A model generated the notes under the pieces. It ran no database searches. It saw only the letters and a program-made list of their open reading frames with translations, and was not told the DNA's origin. A stretch of DNA of 16,808 bases from Puniceicoccales bacterium. Its GTDB lineage: Bacteria; Verrucomicrobiota; Verrucomicrobiia; Opitutales; LL51. Of this stretch, positions 6,999 to 13,892 are shown one piece after another. The translations under genes and the position numbers were made by a program. Where the stretch lies: assembly GCA_031259665.1 (NCBI GenBank), contig JAIRLD010000095.1, positions 1-16,808 of the forward strand, given 5' to 3'. The stretch's first letter is position 1. The number at the start of each line of letters is the position of its first letter.

Positions 6999-7807
6999 TC
7001 AATCATCGCCGGTTCCTTGATCAAAGAGGATGATCGTATGATCCGGTTGGCCATCGCTGGCGAAAAGAAAGGGACTATTGTTAATATAGCTTTCATAATC
7101 GCCGCACGTAATCCAGATTCTGCCAGGAAAAGCCTTTCGGATATCAGAAGTGTAACCCCGTTTATCCCACTTCAGAAATTTGCCCGGTCGACTACCATCG
7201 AACTATACGGTGTGTCCGTCGGCGCGTAGACCACATAGCCCGCCTTCAGAACCGTAGAGTCCATATTTTTCATCCCATTTTCCGTCAATTTGTAATCCTC
7301 TGGTAAAAGCAAATGGAGTTGTATCGAGAGGAACATTGGAAGGCAAATCGAGCGCAAAACAGTAACTAAACATCCAAGAATTATTAATAATTGGGTTGGT
7401 AAGTTCTTTGAAAGCACCTGTATTCTCAACTGTTCCAGAGGATATATAACAAATGGCCGTTTGTTTAATTTTCGAGGCATATCGATCGGCCGGAGAGATA
7501 TATACATAGGGATCGTTAAGAATAATATCCGATGAGCTGGTTCTATAACGTCCTGCCAATTTATGTGCGAGAGCAGAGACTTTTATTCTATCGTTTTCAC
7601 CCTTTCCATCAAGTATTCAGCCGCGATTAATCACAGTTTTTCTCCACACGGCGGCAACTGTTTGCAGATTAGAAACATCTTTTAACTTCCGCGCGCTGAG
7701 TTTGATCGAACTCATTACGGGTAGACAAATGGCTAGTAAAATTCCGATGATTGTAATTATGAAAACGATTTCCAGCAGAGTAAAAGATTGATTTTTATTT
7801 TTTACAT
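6999..7807 (-). pseudogene. type II secretion/type IV pseudopilin, decayed
   Basis: One leftward frame reads as a near-complete prepilin-like protein but carries three lesions. The N-terminus KNKNQSFTLLEIVFIITIIG continues into ILLAICLPVM, which is a class III prepilin signal with the conserved E at +5 and a hydrophobic helix. The only nearby ATG (7807) is out of frame by one base next to an A-rich run. The frame then meets TGA at 7619-7617 (NRG-stop-ILDGKG) and TAG at 7205-7203 (GHTV-stop-FDGSRPGKFLKWD), and ends at 6999. The DGHTV-x-FDGSRPGKFLKWDK tail is typical of pseudopilins I know from Verrucomicrobiota. The intact relative would have about 265 residues. Annotated start codons inside it (7559, 7507) are artefacts. 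Confidence 0.85.
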
Positions 7808-8530
7808 TTTGTCATTTTGACGAATAGAGTCGATAAAAAAGAAAAGCAAACTCTCAGAAGAAAGAAACGAATTCGCTTAGCAAGTAAAACGACTTAAGGA
7901 GGCAGAAACCCTACTTGAGCAGCGAGAACAGACAATCAAGCAGGTAGAAATCCTACTCGGGCAGACAATCAAGCAGGCAAGAGATGGGATCGCTCAGCTA
8001 AAGATTTCTTTCTGATGGTGTTGACTATCAAATATAACGGGATTTTGCTCTCGAAGATAAAGAGATTTTGCTCATAGATAAAAAGCAAATTCTCTTTTTC
8101 TCAAAGGCTTCGATTCGAAGGCTTCTTCTAATAAATTAGCCAAAAATAAGAATATTTTACCCATTCTCTAATAAGTGAATAACCATCAGCAAATTGTAAT
8201 CTTGGTTTCAATGAAGTAATTTTATTGAAAAAGCATCTCGTAAGGGATGCTTTTTTATCTGTGTTTATACATCGCTTAATATCACAACTTTAATTATAAA
8301 ATCGCTAATTTGATTTATGTAACCCCCTAGCAATTTATTAAAGATAAATGAAGCGAGGATGTTGCGACATTTTTATCGCGAAATAAGTGCCGTGGGAAAC
8401 TTTGCTAATCAAGATCTTGAGGAAATGCTCATTCGATTAGACAAAACGTACACACCCGATAGTATTTTGTAAAATAGAGCAATATACTAAAGCAAAAGGA
8501 TTATCTTACCCATATATCCTAAAACAATGA
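7808..8530. other. intergenic debris with a coiled-coil fragment and short repeats
   Basis: No intact gene is evident. A rightward frame at 7881-8015 encodes a heptad-like tail (KRLKEAETLLEQREQTIKQV, then EILLGQTIKQARDGIAQLK). It follows an in-frame TAG (7878-7880) and has no start codon, so it looks like the end of a lost coiled-coil protein. It contains CAGACAATCAAGCAGG twice (7929 and 7962, 33 nt apart). GATTTTGCTC repeats occur near 8040-8075, with a GCTTCGATTCGAAGGC palindrome near 8107-8122. A 37-codon frame at 8359-8472 (MLRHFYREISAVGNF...) has no support. Confidence 0.5.
8228..8256 (+). terminator. intrinsic terminator hairpin
   Basis: AAAAAGCATCTC-GTAA-GGGATGCTTTTTT forms a stem with a 3' T-run, and an A-run on the 5' side. 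It may serve a lost rightward gene, or work on both strands. Confidence 0.65.
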
Positions 8531-9187
8531 TTATTTTTTGGGACGAACGTAGGGATTTTCTCTTTTTTCTTTGCCAATCGTCGTTAACCACCCATGGCCA
8601 GGAATGACCTGCGTTTCGTCGGGAAGTAGATATAGCTTTTCGCGAATATTTCTAAACAAAGTGTGCTTATTACCCCCCGGAAAATCGGAGCGTCCAACCG
8701 TTCCTGCAAAAAGAGTATCGCCAACAAAACAAATCCCAAGATCTTTGAAGTAATACGCCGCTCCACCTTCAACATGCCCTGCAATCCATAGCGTTTGAAC
8801 CAATAATTCACCGATCGCAAAATGTAAGCCATCAGTCAAAACATGGTCAATTTTACAAGATTCGATTGAAAAATCCATTGGTAATAGTAGCCCCGCACGC
8901 TCCACATGCTCGATAAAAGGAACATCGAGTGCATAGGCATACGTTTCAAGTCCTTTTTCGCGAAAAACCGATGCACTCCCAATATGGTCCCAATGGTAAT
9001 GTGTGATAAGTAGCGCTTTCAATTGAATCTTTTTTTGTGTGGCAATGGAAAAGATCGTTTCTGCCGATTCGGGTGGGGCATCGATAATGAACCCCTGCCC
9101 TTGCCAAACGATGAATCCGACATTTGTCCGCAAAGGGCCTAAAGGATATACGTCTACCGTAGTATCCAACTGATTGTAAATATTCAC
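8531..9187 (-). CDS. metallo-beta-lactamase-fold hydrolase, glyoxalase II-like
   Basis: The 218-residue product has the metal-binding set of the family: THYHWDH (HxHxDH), a third histidine in IAGHVEGGAAYYF, the bridging aspartate in CFVGDTLFAGTVGRSDF, and the last histidine in PGHGWLTTIGKEK. The GDTLFAGTVGRSDFPGG stretch and the NPYV ending are typical of the small GloB-like hydrolases that act on thioesters, though the true substrate cannot be read from sequence. The start is GTG at 9187; TAA lies two codons upstream in frame, so no earlier start is possible. The AAGG just before it is unusually close to the start. It diverges from the ankyrin gene. Confidence 0.92.
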   Translation of the reverse strand: MNIYNQLDTTVDVYPLGPLRTNVGFIVWQGQGFIIDAPPESAETIFSIATQKKIQLKALLITHYHWDHIGSASVFREKGLETYAYALDVPFIEHVERAGLLLPMDFSIESCKIDHVLTDGLHFAIGELLVQTLWIAGHVEGGAAYYFKDLGICFVGDTLFAGTVGRSDFPGGNKHTLFRNIREKLYLLPDETQVIPGHGWLTTIGKEKRENPYVRPKK

Positions 9188-9277
9188 CTTTTAAGAAGAT
9201 ATGAATCGAAGATTGTCATTCAAGTTTGTTTTTTGGAAAATAACTTTAAACTCTATAAATGCTATATTAATATAACA

Positions 9278-9305
9278 TTGACAGTTTAACAATCTCATAT
9301 AATAT
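9278..9305 (+). promoter_or_regulatory. candidate promoter of the ankyrin gene
   Basis: TTGACA (9278-9283) is followed by TATAAT at a 14-nt spacing or TAATAT at 16 nt (9300-9305). The same boxes at the same spacing recur in the duplicated copy at 10285. AAAGG lies 6 nt before the ATG. Confidence 0.5.
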
Positions 9306-9356
9306 TGCATAAACATTTAACGTATGTTGCGTTAAATTCGAATAGAAAGGTTTAAT

Positions 9357-10139
9357 ATGAATAAAAGTTATAATATAAAAAATAAATTCCTGAAAAATAT
9401 TGCACTCGGGAGCTTCCTATTTGGCAGTTTCACGGGTACATTTTCCCAACTCCAAGCTGATCCAAACAAAAAAGATAGTCAAAGGAAGCTTTCAAGGAGT
9501 AGCAGTGTGCCAAGCGAAAAAGATAGTCAAAGGAAGTTTTTAAGCAGCAGTGTGCCACGCGGAAAAGATAGTCAAAGGAAGCCTTTAAGCAGCAGTATGC
9601 CACGCGGAAAAGATAGCCAAAGGAAGCTTTCAAGAAGCAGCAGTGTGCTTCCAGCACACACTACAGTCGAGAAATCGTTCGCTCAACCTCAGAGTCATTC
9701 ACTTCACGATGTAGTATTATCGGACGATGCAGCAGAAGTACTTCGGTTACTTCAGGCAGGCGCAGATCCCAATGAACTAGATAGGTTCGGATATACGCCA
9801 TTGCAATGCGCAACTTCCACGGGGATGATTGACCTACTGTGCGCCCTAGGAGCCGATATTAACAAGCCCAATCAATGGGGCGATACTCCACTGCGTGGCG
9901 CCGTATCGGTCCCTAACCCAAATTTACAGTCTTTAGAACATATAAAACAATTATTACGAAAAGGTGCCCAAAAAGACATACAAGATGCGCAAGGCAAGAC
10001 CCCCGTAGAAGCTGTACAGGAGGCAATTGAATGGGGTATCGTCCACAACGGCCGATTTAACTCACATATAGATGATGATGCACGCAAAGTATATGCTGAA
10101 GTTCTAAAACTATTCTTTTTACCTCAACATCTCTGGTAA
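9357..10139 (+). CDS. predicted secreted ankyrin-repeat protein with KDSQRK tandem repeats
   Basis: The 260-residue product begins with a basic n-region and a hydrophobic core (KFLKNIALGSFLFGSFTGTF), a likely Sec signal peptide ending near residue 35. Four tandem 15-16 residue units follow (about 39-100), each starting KDSQRK and carrying a Ser-rich SSSVP segment; this part should be disordered and basic. Ankyrin repeats occupy about 118-225: HDVVLSDDAAEVLRLLQAGA, FGYTPLQCATSTGMIDLLCA, then WGDTPLRGAV and QGKTPVEAVQ. The ATG at 9357 has AAAGG 6 nt upstream. Ankyrin proteins with signal peptides in host-associated bacteria are often host-directed; that role is inference here. An intrinsic terminator follows at 10169. 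Confidence 0.85.
   Translation: MNKSYNIKNKFLKNIALGSFLFGSFTGTFSQLQADPNKKDSQRKLSRSSSVPSEKDSQRKFLSSSVPRGKDSQRKPLSSSMPRGKDSQRKLSRSSSVLPAHTTVEKSFAQPQSHSLHDVVLSDDAAEVLRLLQAGADPNELDRFGYTPLQCATSTGMIDLLCALGADINKPNQWGDTPLRGAVSVPNPNLQSLEHIKQLLRKGAQKDIQDAQGKTPVEAVQEAIEWGIVHNGRFNSHIDDDARKVYAEVLKLFFLPQHLW
9471..9656 (+). repeat. in-gene tandem repeat, four 45-48 bp units
   Basis: Units 9471-9518, 9519-9563, 9564-9608 and 9609-9656 encode KDSQRKLSRSSSVPSE, KDSQRKFLSSSVPRG, KDSQRKPLSSSMPRG and KDSQRKLSRSSSVLPA. The middle two are nearly identical, which indicates recent expansion. Confidence 0.9.
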
Positions 10140-10168
10140 AATCGCATCGACTCTGCTGGAAAAAAAGC

Positions 10169-10197
10169 AAAAGCACTTCCCTAAGGAGGTGCTTTTT
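10169..10197 (+). terminator. intrinsic terminator after the ankyrin gene
   Basis: AAAAGCACTTCC-CTAA-GGAGGTGCTTTTT forms a 12-bp stem with one G-T pair, a 4-nt loop and a T-run, 30 nt after the stop codon. Confidence 0.85.
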
Positions 10198-10284
10198 GGA
10201 TCTATAATTTACACGTTGATCCATTTCCTGAAAACTTTTACAAAAATAATTTTAGATTTCCATAAATATATTACCAATATAACA

Positions 10285-10310
10285 TTGACACTTTAATGGT
10301 TTTATATAAT
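10285..10310 (+). promoter_or_regulatory. duplicated ankyrin-type promoter
   Basis: TTGACA (10285-10290) and TATAAT (10305-10310), 14 nt apart, repeat the arrangement at 9278. The surrounding roughly 200 nt are also similar to the region upstream of 9357. Confidence 0.5.
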
Positions 10311-10363
10311 ATTAAGTGAACATTTAATGCATGTTGCGCTAAATGCGAATAGAAAGGTTTAAT

Positions 10364-10450
10364 ATGAATAAAAACGATAATATAAAAAATAAATTCCTGA
10401 AAAATATTGCACTCGGGAGCTTCTTATTTGGCAGTTTCGCGGGTATATTA
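10364..10450 (+). pseudogene. truncated second copy of the ankyrin-protein leader, cut by an IS
   Basis: From its AAAGG-preceded ATG the first 29 codons (MNKNDNIKNKFLKNIALGSF, then LFGSFAGI) nearly match the start of the intact gene at 9357. The match stops at 10450, exactly where an IS5-like terminal repeat begins. The frame then runs into IS sequence and stops at 10534. No ankyrin sequence is found beyond the IS, so the rest was deleted or never present. The signal peptide is intact, but no mature protein remains. Confidence 0.8.
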
Positions 10451-10998
10451 GACCTGTTACAAAAGAAGCAAATTGCTTTGAACTCTGATAAAAATTGCGC
10501 AGAGTGGGGTATCAGGAGGCAAAAATATGATTAACGACGAGTTTTTTGAGAGAAGTCCAAGATTATTTAATGATATCTTCGGCCCCAATCTTCACAAGTT
10601 TTAGGCCTTGGTTCCCAAGGTCGAGCGTGAGTTCAACGAACGGATCACCAGTAAATACAAACGTCCTGGAAAGTTTCACAAAGAAGAAAAGGCATACCGT
10701 GAAGACAGAGATACGTATTACAAGGAGAGTGAATACAACATGGTATTATCAAGGATTAGGGTTAAGATTGAGAATGTATTAGCAAAGATTAAGGTGTTCA
10801 AGATCCTATCCGATCGATACAGAAAAGGGAGAGGGAGGTTTAATAAGCGGTTCAAGATCATAGCTGGGATAGTTAATCTGAAGAGCGGATTTGGATTCTC
10901 ATGAATCGGGAGTAGGTAATCGGTAGCTTAGGGTAATCTATCCAATATCTTTTGATAATCACTTTTGCAAAAGGTCTTAATGTCGATTGCAACAGGTC
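10451..10998 (+). mobile_element. internally deleted IS5-family-like insertion sequence
   Basis: The left end GACCTGTTACAAAAG (10451-10465) is the inverted counterpart of CTTTTGCAAAAGGTC (10962-10976), and of a second right-end-like GCAACAGGTC (10989-10998). TTA flanks the left end (10448-10450) and both candidate right ends (10977-10979, 10999-11001), which fits a 3-bp target duplication. It encloses a transposase remnant whose C-terminus matches IS5-group transposases. At about 530-550 bp it is well short of a functional element, so it is a dead copy. Confidence 0.75.
10527..10904 (+). pseudogene. IS5-family transposase remnant
   Basis: A strong AGGAGG precedes the ATG at 10527. The frame MINDEFFERSPRLFNDIFG meets an in-frame TAG near 10602, resumes as ALVPKVEREFNERITSKYK, and ends with VLSRIRVKIENVLAKIKVFK followed by ILSDRYRKGRGRFNKRFKII. 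The last part matches the C-terminal pattern of IS5-group DDE transposases (LSRIRVxVEHxIxxLKxFxIL...RYR...). The catalytic middle is absent, so the gene carries both a stop and an internal deletion and cannot be active. Confidence 0.8.
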
Positions 10999-11008
10999 TT
11001 AATGTCGA
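10965..11008. repeat. 22-bp tandem duplication of the IS end plus flank
   Basis: Units 10965-10986 and 10987-11008 differ at one base (TTGCAAAAGGTC versus TTGCAACAGGTC, each followed by TTAATGTCGA). Each unit holds an IS end, the TTA target triplet and 7 nt of flank. Confidence 0.85.
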
Positions 11009-11037
11009 AAAATACGATCGGAAGGTTTCCACTAAAA

Positions 11038-11100
11038 AACTTGACAAGCCACGGGAATCCCCTGAGGCTGGGAGGTAGAGGGAGGGGTGAGCATCACGTT
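11038..11100 (+). repeat. bipartite intergenic repeat, copy R4
   Basis: CTTGACA (11040-11046), a 17-nt spacer, then GAGGCTGGGAGGTAGAGGG followed by AGGGGTGAGCATCACG. It points rightward, unlike R1-R3. The rest of 10999-11224 holds no gene that I can see. Confidence 0.75.
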
Positions 11101-11224
11101 TAGCCGTCGGGTACGTTTTTACATTTTAAAAAACTTCATTCTTTAGATGGTTTTGATTTTAAAATTTAAGTATAGGATAATTTAGACTTTTCTTTTATTA
11201 AAAATTTGATAGGTTTACTCTTGC

Positions 11225-11878
11225 ATGGATACTAAAAAGAAAATCGATCAGTTTTGTCAGAAAATAGAAGATATGATAAAGGAGATTTCTTCTGGGGAGT
11301 TTGGGTTATCGTTAGGTATTTTAGGAGGAAGTACATCTCTTCTAATGACGATTTATCGCGCGGCATTGGATCACTATGCCAGTGACGAAGGATGTTGGAA
11401 AGTTTTAGAGCAAATCATTTCCAAGTCTGAAGAGCGTCCTTTGCAGGAGGTATTTGCTTCATCGACGGAGAACGATGTACAAATTCTCACCAAATTTGCA
11501 GAAACATACTACAATGAGGGTAAGGTACAGATAGCAGCCCAATTGTTTCAATTTTTGACGTTACTCTGTCCCGATGGAGTTCCGCATCCCACCACTTACA
11601 TGTTACTTGCTGAATCCATTTCGGAACTCAATATTGATTTAGGGTTACAGATCTACGATTTTGTTCTCAATATTTTTCCGGATCATCCGGCCATTTTACT
11701 TGGTGCAGCGAGGCGTTATGGTGATGGTGAGCGGCCTAAACGTGCCCTTCGTCTTCTTGAACACGCCAGGGAAGTTTGCGAACATAATGTGGAAACAGAT
11801 CCGTCTTTGCGAAAATTTCTTGATATTTTTAATCTTGAATTTGAGAAAATTCGAAACGAGATTCTTGCGAAAGAATAA
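11225..11878 (+). CDS. TPR-like helical repeat protein, possible secretion chaperone
   Basis: The 217-residue product is soluble and helical, without a signal peptide. Paired helices at about 84-190 follow a tetratricopeptide-like spacing: ILTKFAETYYNEGKVQIAAQ, YMLLAESISELNIDLGLQIY and ILLGAARRYGDGERPKRALR. The second half of an early repeat (AAQLFQFLTLLCPDG) recalls the SycD/LcrH class of type III secretion chaperones (AxxxFQxLxxLxP). That similarity, plus the SopB-like gene in this window, makes such a role possible but unproven; a generic TPR protein is equally consistent. The ATG at 11225 has no clear Shine-Dalgarno sequence. It converges on dnaJ with a 7-nt gap. Confidence 0.75.
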   Translation: MDTKKKIDQFCQKIEDMIKEISSGEFGLSLGILGGSTSLLMTIYRAALDHYASDEGCWKVLEQIISKSEERPLQEVFASSTENDVQILTKFAETYYNEGKVQIAAQLFQFLTLLCPDGVPHPTTYMLLAESISELNIDLGLQIYDFVLNIFPDHPAILLGAARRYGDGERPKRALRLLEHAREVCEHNVETDPSLRKFLDIFNLEFEKIRNEILAKE

Positions 11879-11885
11879 CAATATT

Positions 11886-13013
11886 TTACTGAAAAGAGTC
11901 CTTAATTTTCGAGAACCAGGATTTTTCGTTAGAGCCGAGGGATATTGCGAAGGCCTCCAGCTTAGCGCGTTGTTCCGAGGTCAATTTTTTAGGCACTTCA
12001 ATTCCGATATGGACCAATTGATCGCCGCGGTGACCCGTTGAAAAATTTGGCATACCGTAACCGCGCATACGTAAAATCGAATCCGGTTGAGTTCCTGCGG
12101 GTATTTGGAGAACCGCCTCCGCATCAATTGTTTTTATATTAATTTCTCCGCCCAGGGCCGCTAGTGTAAAAGGAATGGACAAACTACAGTGTAAATGGTC
12201 GCCATCGCGTTCGAATTGTTTATCGTTTTTAATGAAGACGACGACAAACAAGTCACCATTACGCCCACCGCGGACACCCGATTCGCCGAAACCATTTAAT
12301 CGCAATTTCATTCCGTGGGCAATGCCTGCAGGAATTTTAATTTTCGTCTTTGTATTTTCCTCGACACAGCCTGTTCCCTGGCAAGCGCGGCAGGGATTTG
12401 TGATTTTCATTCCGGTACCACTACAATCGGGGCAAGTTTGGCGCATCGCAAAAAATCCTTGGGACATGGTTAAAACTCCGGAGCCGTGGCAAGTGGAACA
12501 GGTCCCTACCTGTGAACCCTTTTCGGAACCCGTTCCGTCACAGTGAGTACAAGCTACATGGCGTTCGTAGCGCAATAATTTTTCCACACCGGTAAAGGCT
12601 TCTTTGAGAGAAATTTCCAAATCGTAGCGCAAATCGGATCCATCCTGCTGTACCGAACGTCGCTTTGCATTTCCACCAAATAAATCGCCAAAAATACCGC
12701 CTTCGCCCCCAAAGGCTTCCCTGAAAATATCGAATGGATCTTGAAAACCGCTACCATACCGACGTCCTGACTGATTTCCTTCTCGGGGATCGAAGGCATC
12801 GTGACCATAGCGGTCATAGGCAGCCCGTTTTTGTCCGTCGCTGAGGACATCATAAGCTTCCGAAACCTGTTTAAATTTTTCCTCTGCCGACTTATCGCCT
12901 GGATTTTTATCGGGATGGTATTTGATTGCCATTTTTCGATAGGCCTTTTTAATTTCATCGGTCGATGCATCTTTAGGTACTCCTAGCAATTCGTAATAAT
13001 CCGTTTTAGCCAT
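11886..13013 (-). CDS. dnaJ: chaperone protein DnaJ
   Basis: DnaJ is the J-domain co-chaperone that stimulates DnaK ATPase activity. The 375 residues show the full type I layout. The J domain (1-70) has HPD at 33-35. A Gly/Phe-rich linker (about 75-115) comes next, then four zinc-binding repeats CTHCDGTG, CSTCHGSG, CPDCSGTG and CRACQGTG, and then the C-terminal substrate-binding domains. I chose the ATG at 13013 because MAKTDYYELLGVPKDAS is the standard N-terminus; the open frame extends 46 codons further but overlaps grpE. The grpE stop and this ATG are separated by one base, and the GGAGG that serves dnaJ lies inside the last codons of grpE, so translation is probably coupled. Confidence 0.98.
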   Translation of the reverse strand: MAKTDYYELLGVPKDASTDEIKKAYRKMAIKYHPDKNPGDKSAEEKFKQVSEAYDVLSDGQKRAAYDRYGHDAFDPREGNQSGRRYGSGFQDPFDIFREAFGGEGGIFGDLFGGNAKRRSVQQDGSDLRYDLEISLKEAFTGVEKLLRYERHVACTHCDGTGSEKGSQVGTCSTCHGSGVLTMSQGFFAMRQTCPDCSGTGMKITNPCRACQGTGCVEENTKTKIKIPAGIAHGMKLRLNGFGESGVRGGRNGDLFVVVFIKNDKQFERDGDHLHCSLSIPFTLAALGGEINIKTIDAEAVLQIPAGTQPDSILRMRGYGMPNFSTGHRGDQLVHIGIEVPKKLTSEQRAKLEAFAISLGSNEKSWFSKIKDSFQ

Positions 13014-13014
13014 T

Positions 13015-13674
13015 CTATTTTTCCTCCATTTGAGCGCCCTTTGAAACCACCACTGCAGCGGGTCGTAGGAGACGGTCGTGTAAAAGGTACCCCTTGCGGA
13101 CCGTTTGAACGACATGTTCCTGTGGTATACTTTCATCATGGACATAGGCAACGGCCTCTTCCCACTGCGGGTTAAAAGCTTCCCCTTGGGGAGCGATTTC
13201 TTTCAAACCTCTTGTGGCGAGGAGTGACTGCAGTTGCATAAAAATCATCTGAAACCCGGAAAGCGCATGAGAATTTTCCTGCATCGACTTTAGTCCGAGT
13301 TCGAAGCTATCGAGAACGGGCAACAGTTCTTCGATGAAGTCGGCACAGGCGAAGCGGCGGAGATTGTCTTGATCGCGGATAGCACGTTTGCGGTAGTTAT
13401 CGAAATCTGCTTGAGCGCGGAGCAATTGTTCCCTAAGCTGCTGTAATTCCTGGGCTACGAAATCGGTTACCGATATATTAACGGGTATCTCGGCCTGAAG
13501 ATTGGCAATTTTCTCCAACTCCGGGATTAAATTTTCTTTATTATCCGAAAGATTAGCTATATCCTGGTTATTTTCGATAGACTGACTGTCCAAATCTTCG
13601 GTTTCCGGGGTGGCATTTTCCGGATTTCGTTTACGCTGCGTTTTTTCATCGATCGTATCCATGTGGTACAGCAT
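13015..13674 (-). CDS. grpE: nucleotide exchange factor GrpE
   Basis: GrpE releases ADP from DnaK. The 219-residue product has a poorly conserved acidic N-terminus (1-80), a long helix (QELQQLREQLLRAQADFDNY, then RKRAIRDQDNLRRFA), and the conserved beta domain with FNPQWEEAVAYV and VVQTVRKGYLLHDRLLRPAA. Two in-frame ATGs (13674 and 13662) are possible starts; MDTIDEK from the second is also kept in the partial duplicate at 16230. A CTTGAAA at 13699-13693 matches the -35 box of sigma32 heat-shock promoters, but no convincing -10 box follows at the right distance. It forms an operon with dnaJ; dnaK is not in the window. Confidence 0.96.
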   Translation of the reverse strand: MLYHMDTIDEKTQRKRNPENATPETEDLDSQSIENNQDIANLSDNKENLIPELEKIANLQAEIPVNISVTDFVAQELQQLREQLLRAQADFDNYRKRAIRDQDNLRRFACADFIEELLPVLDSFELGLKSMQENSHALSGFQMIFMQLQSLLATRGLKEIAPQGEAFNPQWEEAVAYVHDESIPQEHVVQTVRKGYLLHDRLLRPAAVVVSKGAQMEEK

Positions 13675-13838
13675 ATGTATTAGGATAAAACAATTTCAAG
13701 CAAACTTTTTTTTAAAAATACCTGAAGAGACAAAAAATAAGTGGGCGAAGAGATTTACCTCGATGGGAAAGGGATTTTTGTAAAAACTCACAATATTCCA
13801 AATTGTTTTTAAATGTTTTATTGAATAAATAAAAAATC
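13613..13838. repeat. direct repeat of the grpE 5' region, left copy
   Basis: This segment covers the first codons of grpE and its upstream DNA, through TTGAATAAATAAAAAA near 13821-13836. It is matched in the same orientation at 16170-16578, on the far side of the Myb genes. Similarity ends just before the TATAAT of the first Myb gene. Confidence 0.8.
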
Positions 13839-13840
13839 AT

Positions 13841-13846
13841 TATAAT
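13841..13846 (+). promoter_or_regulatory. -10 box of the first Myb gene, -35 lost
   Basis: TATAAT aligns with the GATAAT and GATAAC of the other two Myb genes. At the 17-nt spacing TTATTG replaces their TTGACA, because grpE-flank DNA begins here. Confidence 0.5.
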
Positions 13847-13892
13847 ACAAATTATTACGAGCAAATTACATAAAAAAGTATTATCAATTGGG

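Noticed and set aside
7017..7229. Rightward 70-residue open frame
   Set aside because: It is antisense to the pseudopilin remnant, whose residues are far more protein-like.
7617..7619. TGA read as tryptophan (alternative genetic code)
   Set aside because: TGA ends the phosphatase, infA and mnmE genes at the expected places, and the same frame also has a TAG and a lost start, so simple decay explains it.
8359..8472. 37-codon rightward frame MLRHFYREISAVGNF...
   Set aside because: It is short, has no clear ribosome-binding site or known motif, and sits among debris.
13014..13151. N-terminal extension of DnaJ by 46 codons
   Set aside because: It overlaps grpE in another frame, and the conserved DnaJ start MAKTDYYELLG lies at 13013 with a good GGAGG upstream.
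13674..13740. Heat-shock (sigma32 or CIRCE) control of grpE-dnaJ
   Set aside because: CTTGAAA is present at 13699-13693, but the -10 match and spacing are poor, it is changed to CTTAAAA in the duplicate, and I see no CIRCE inverted repeat.
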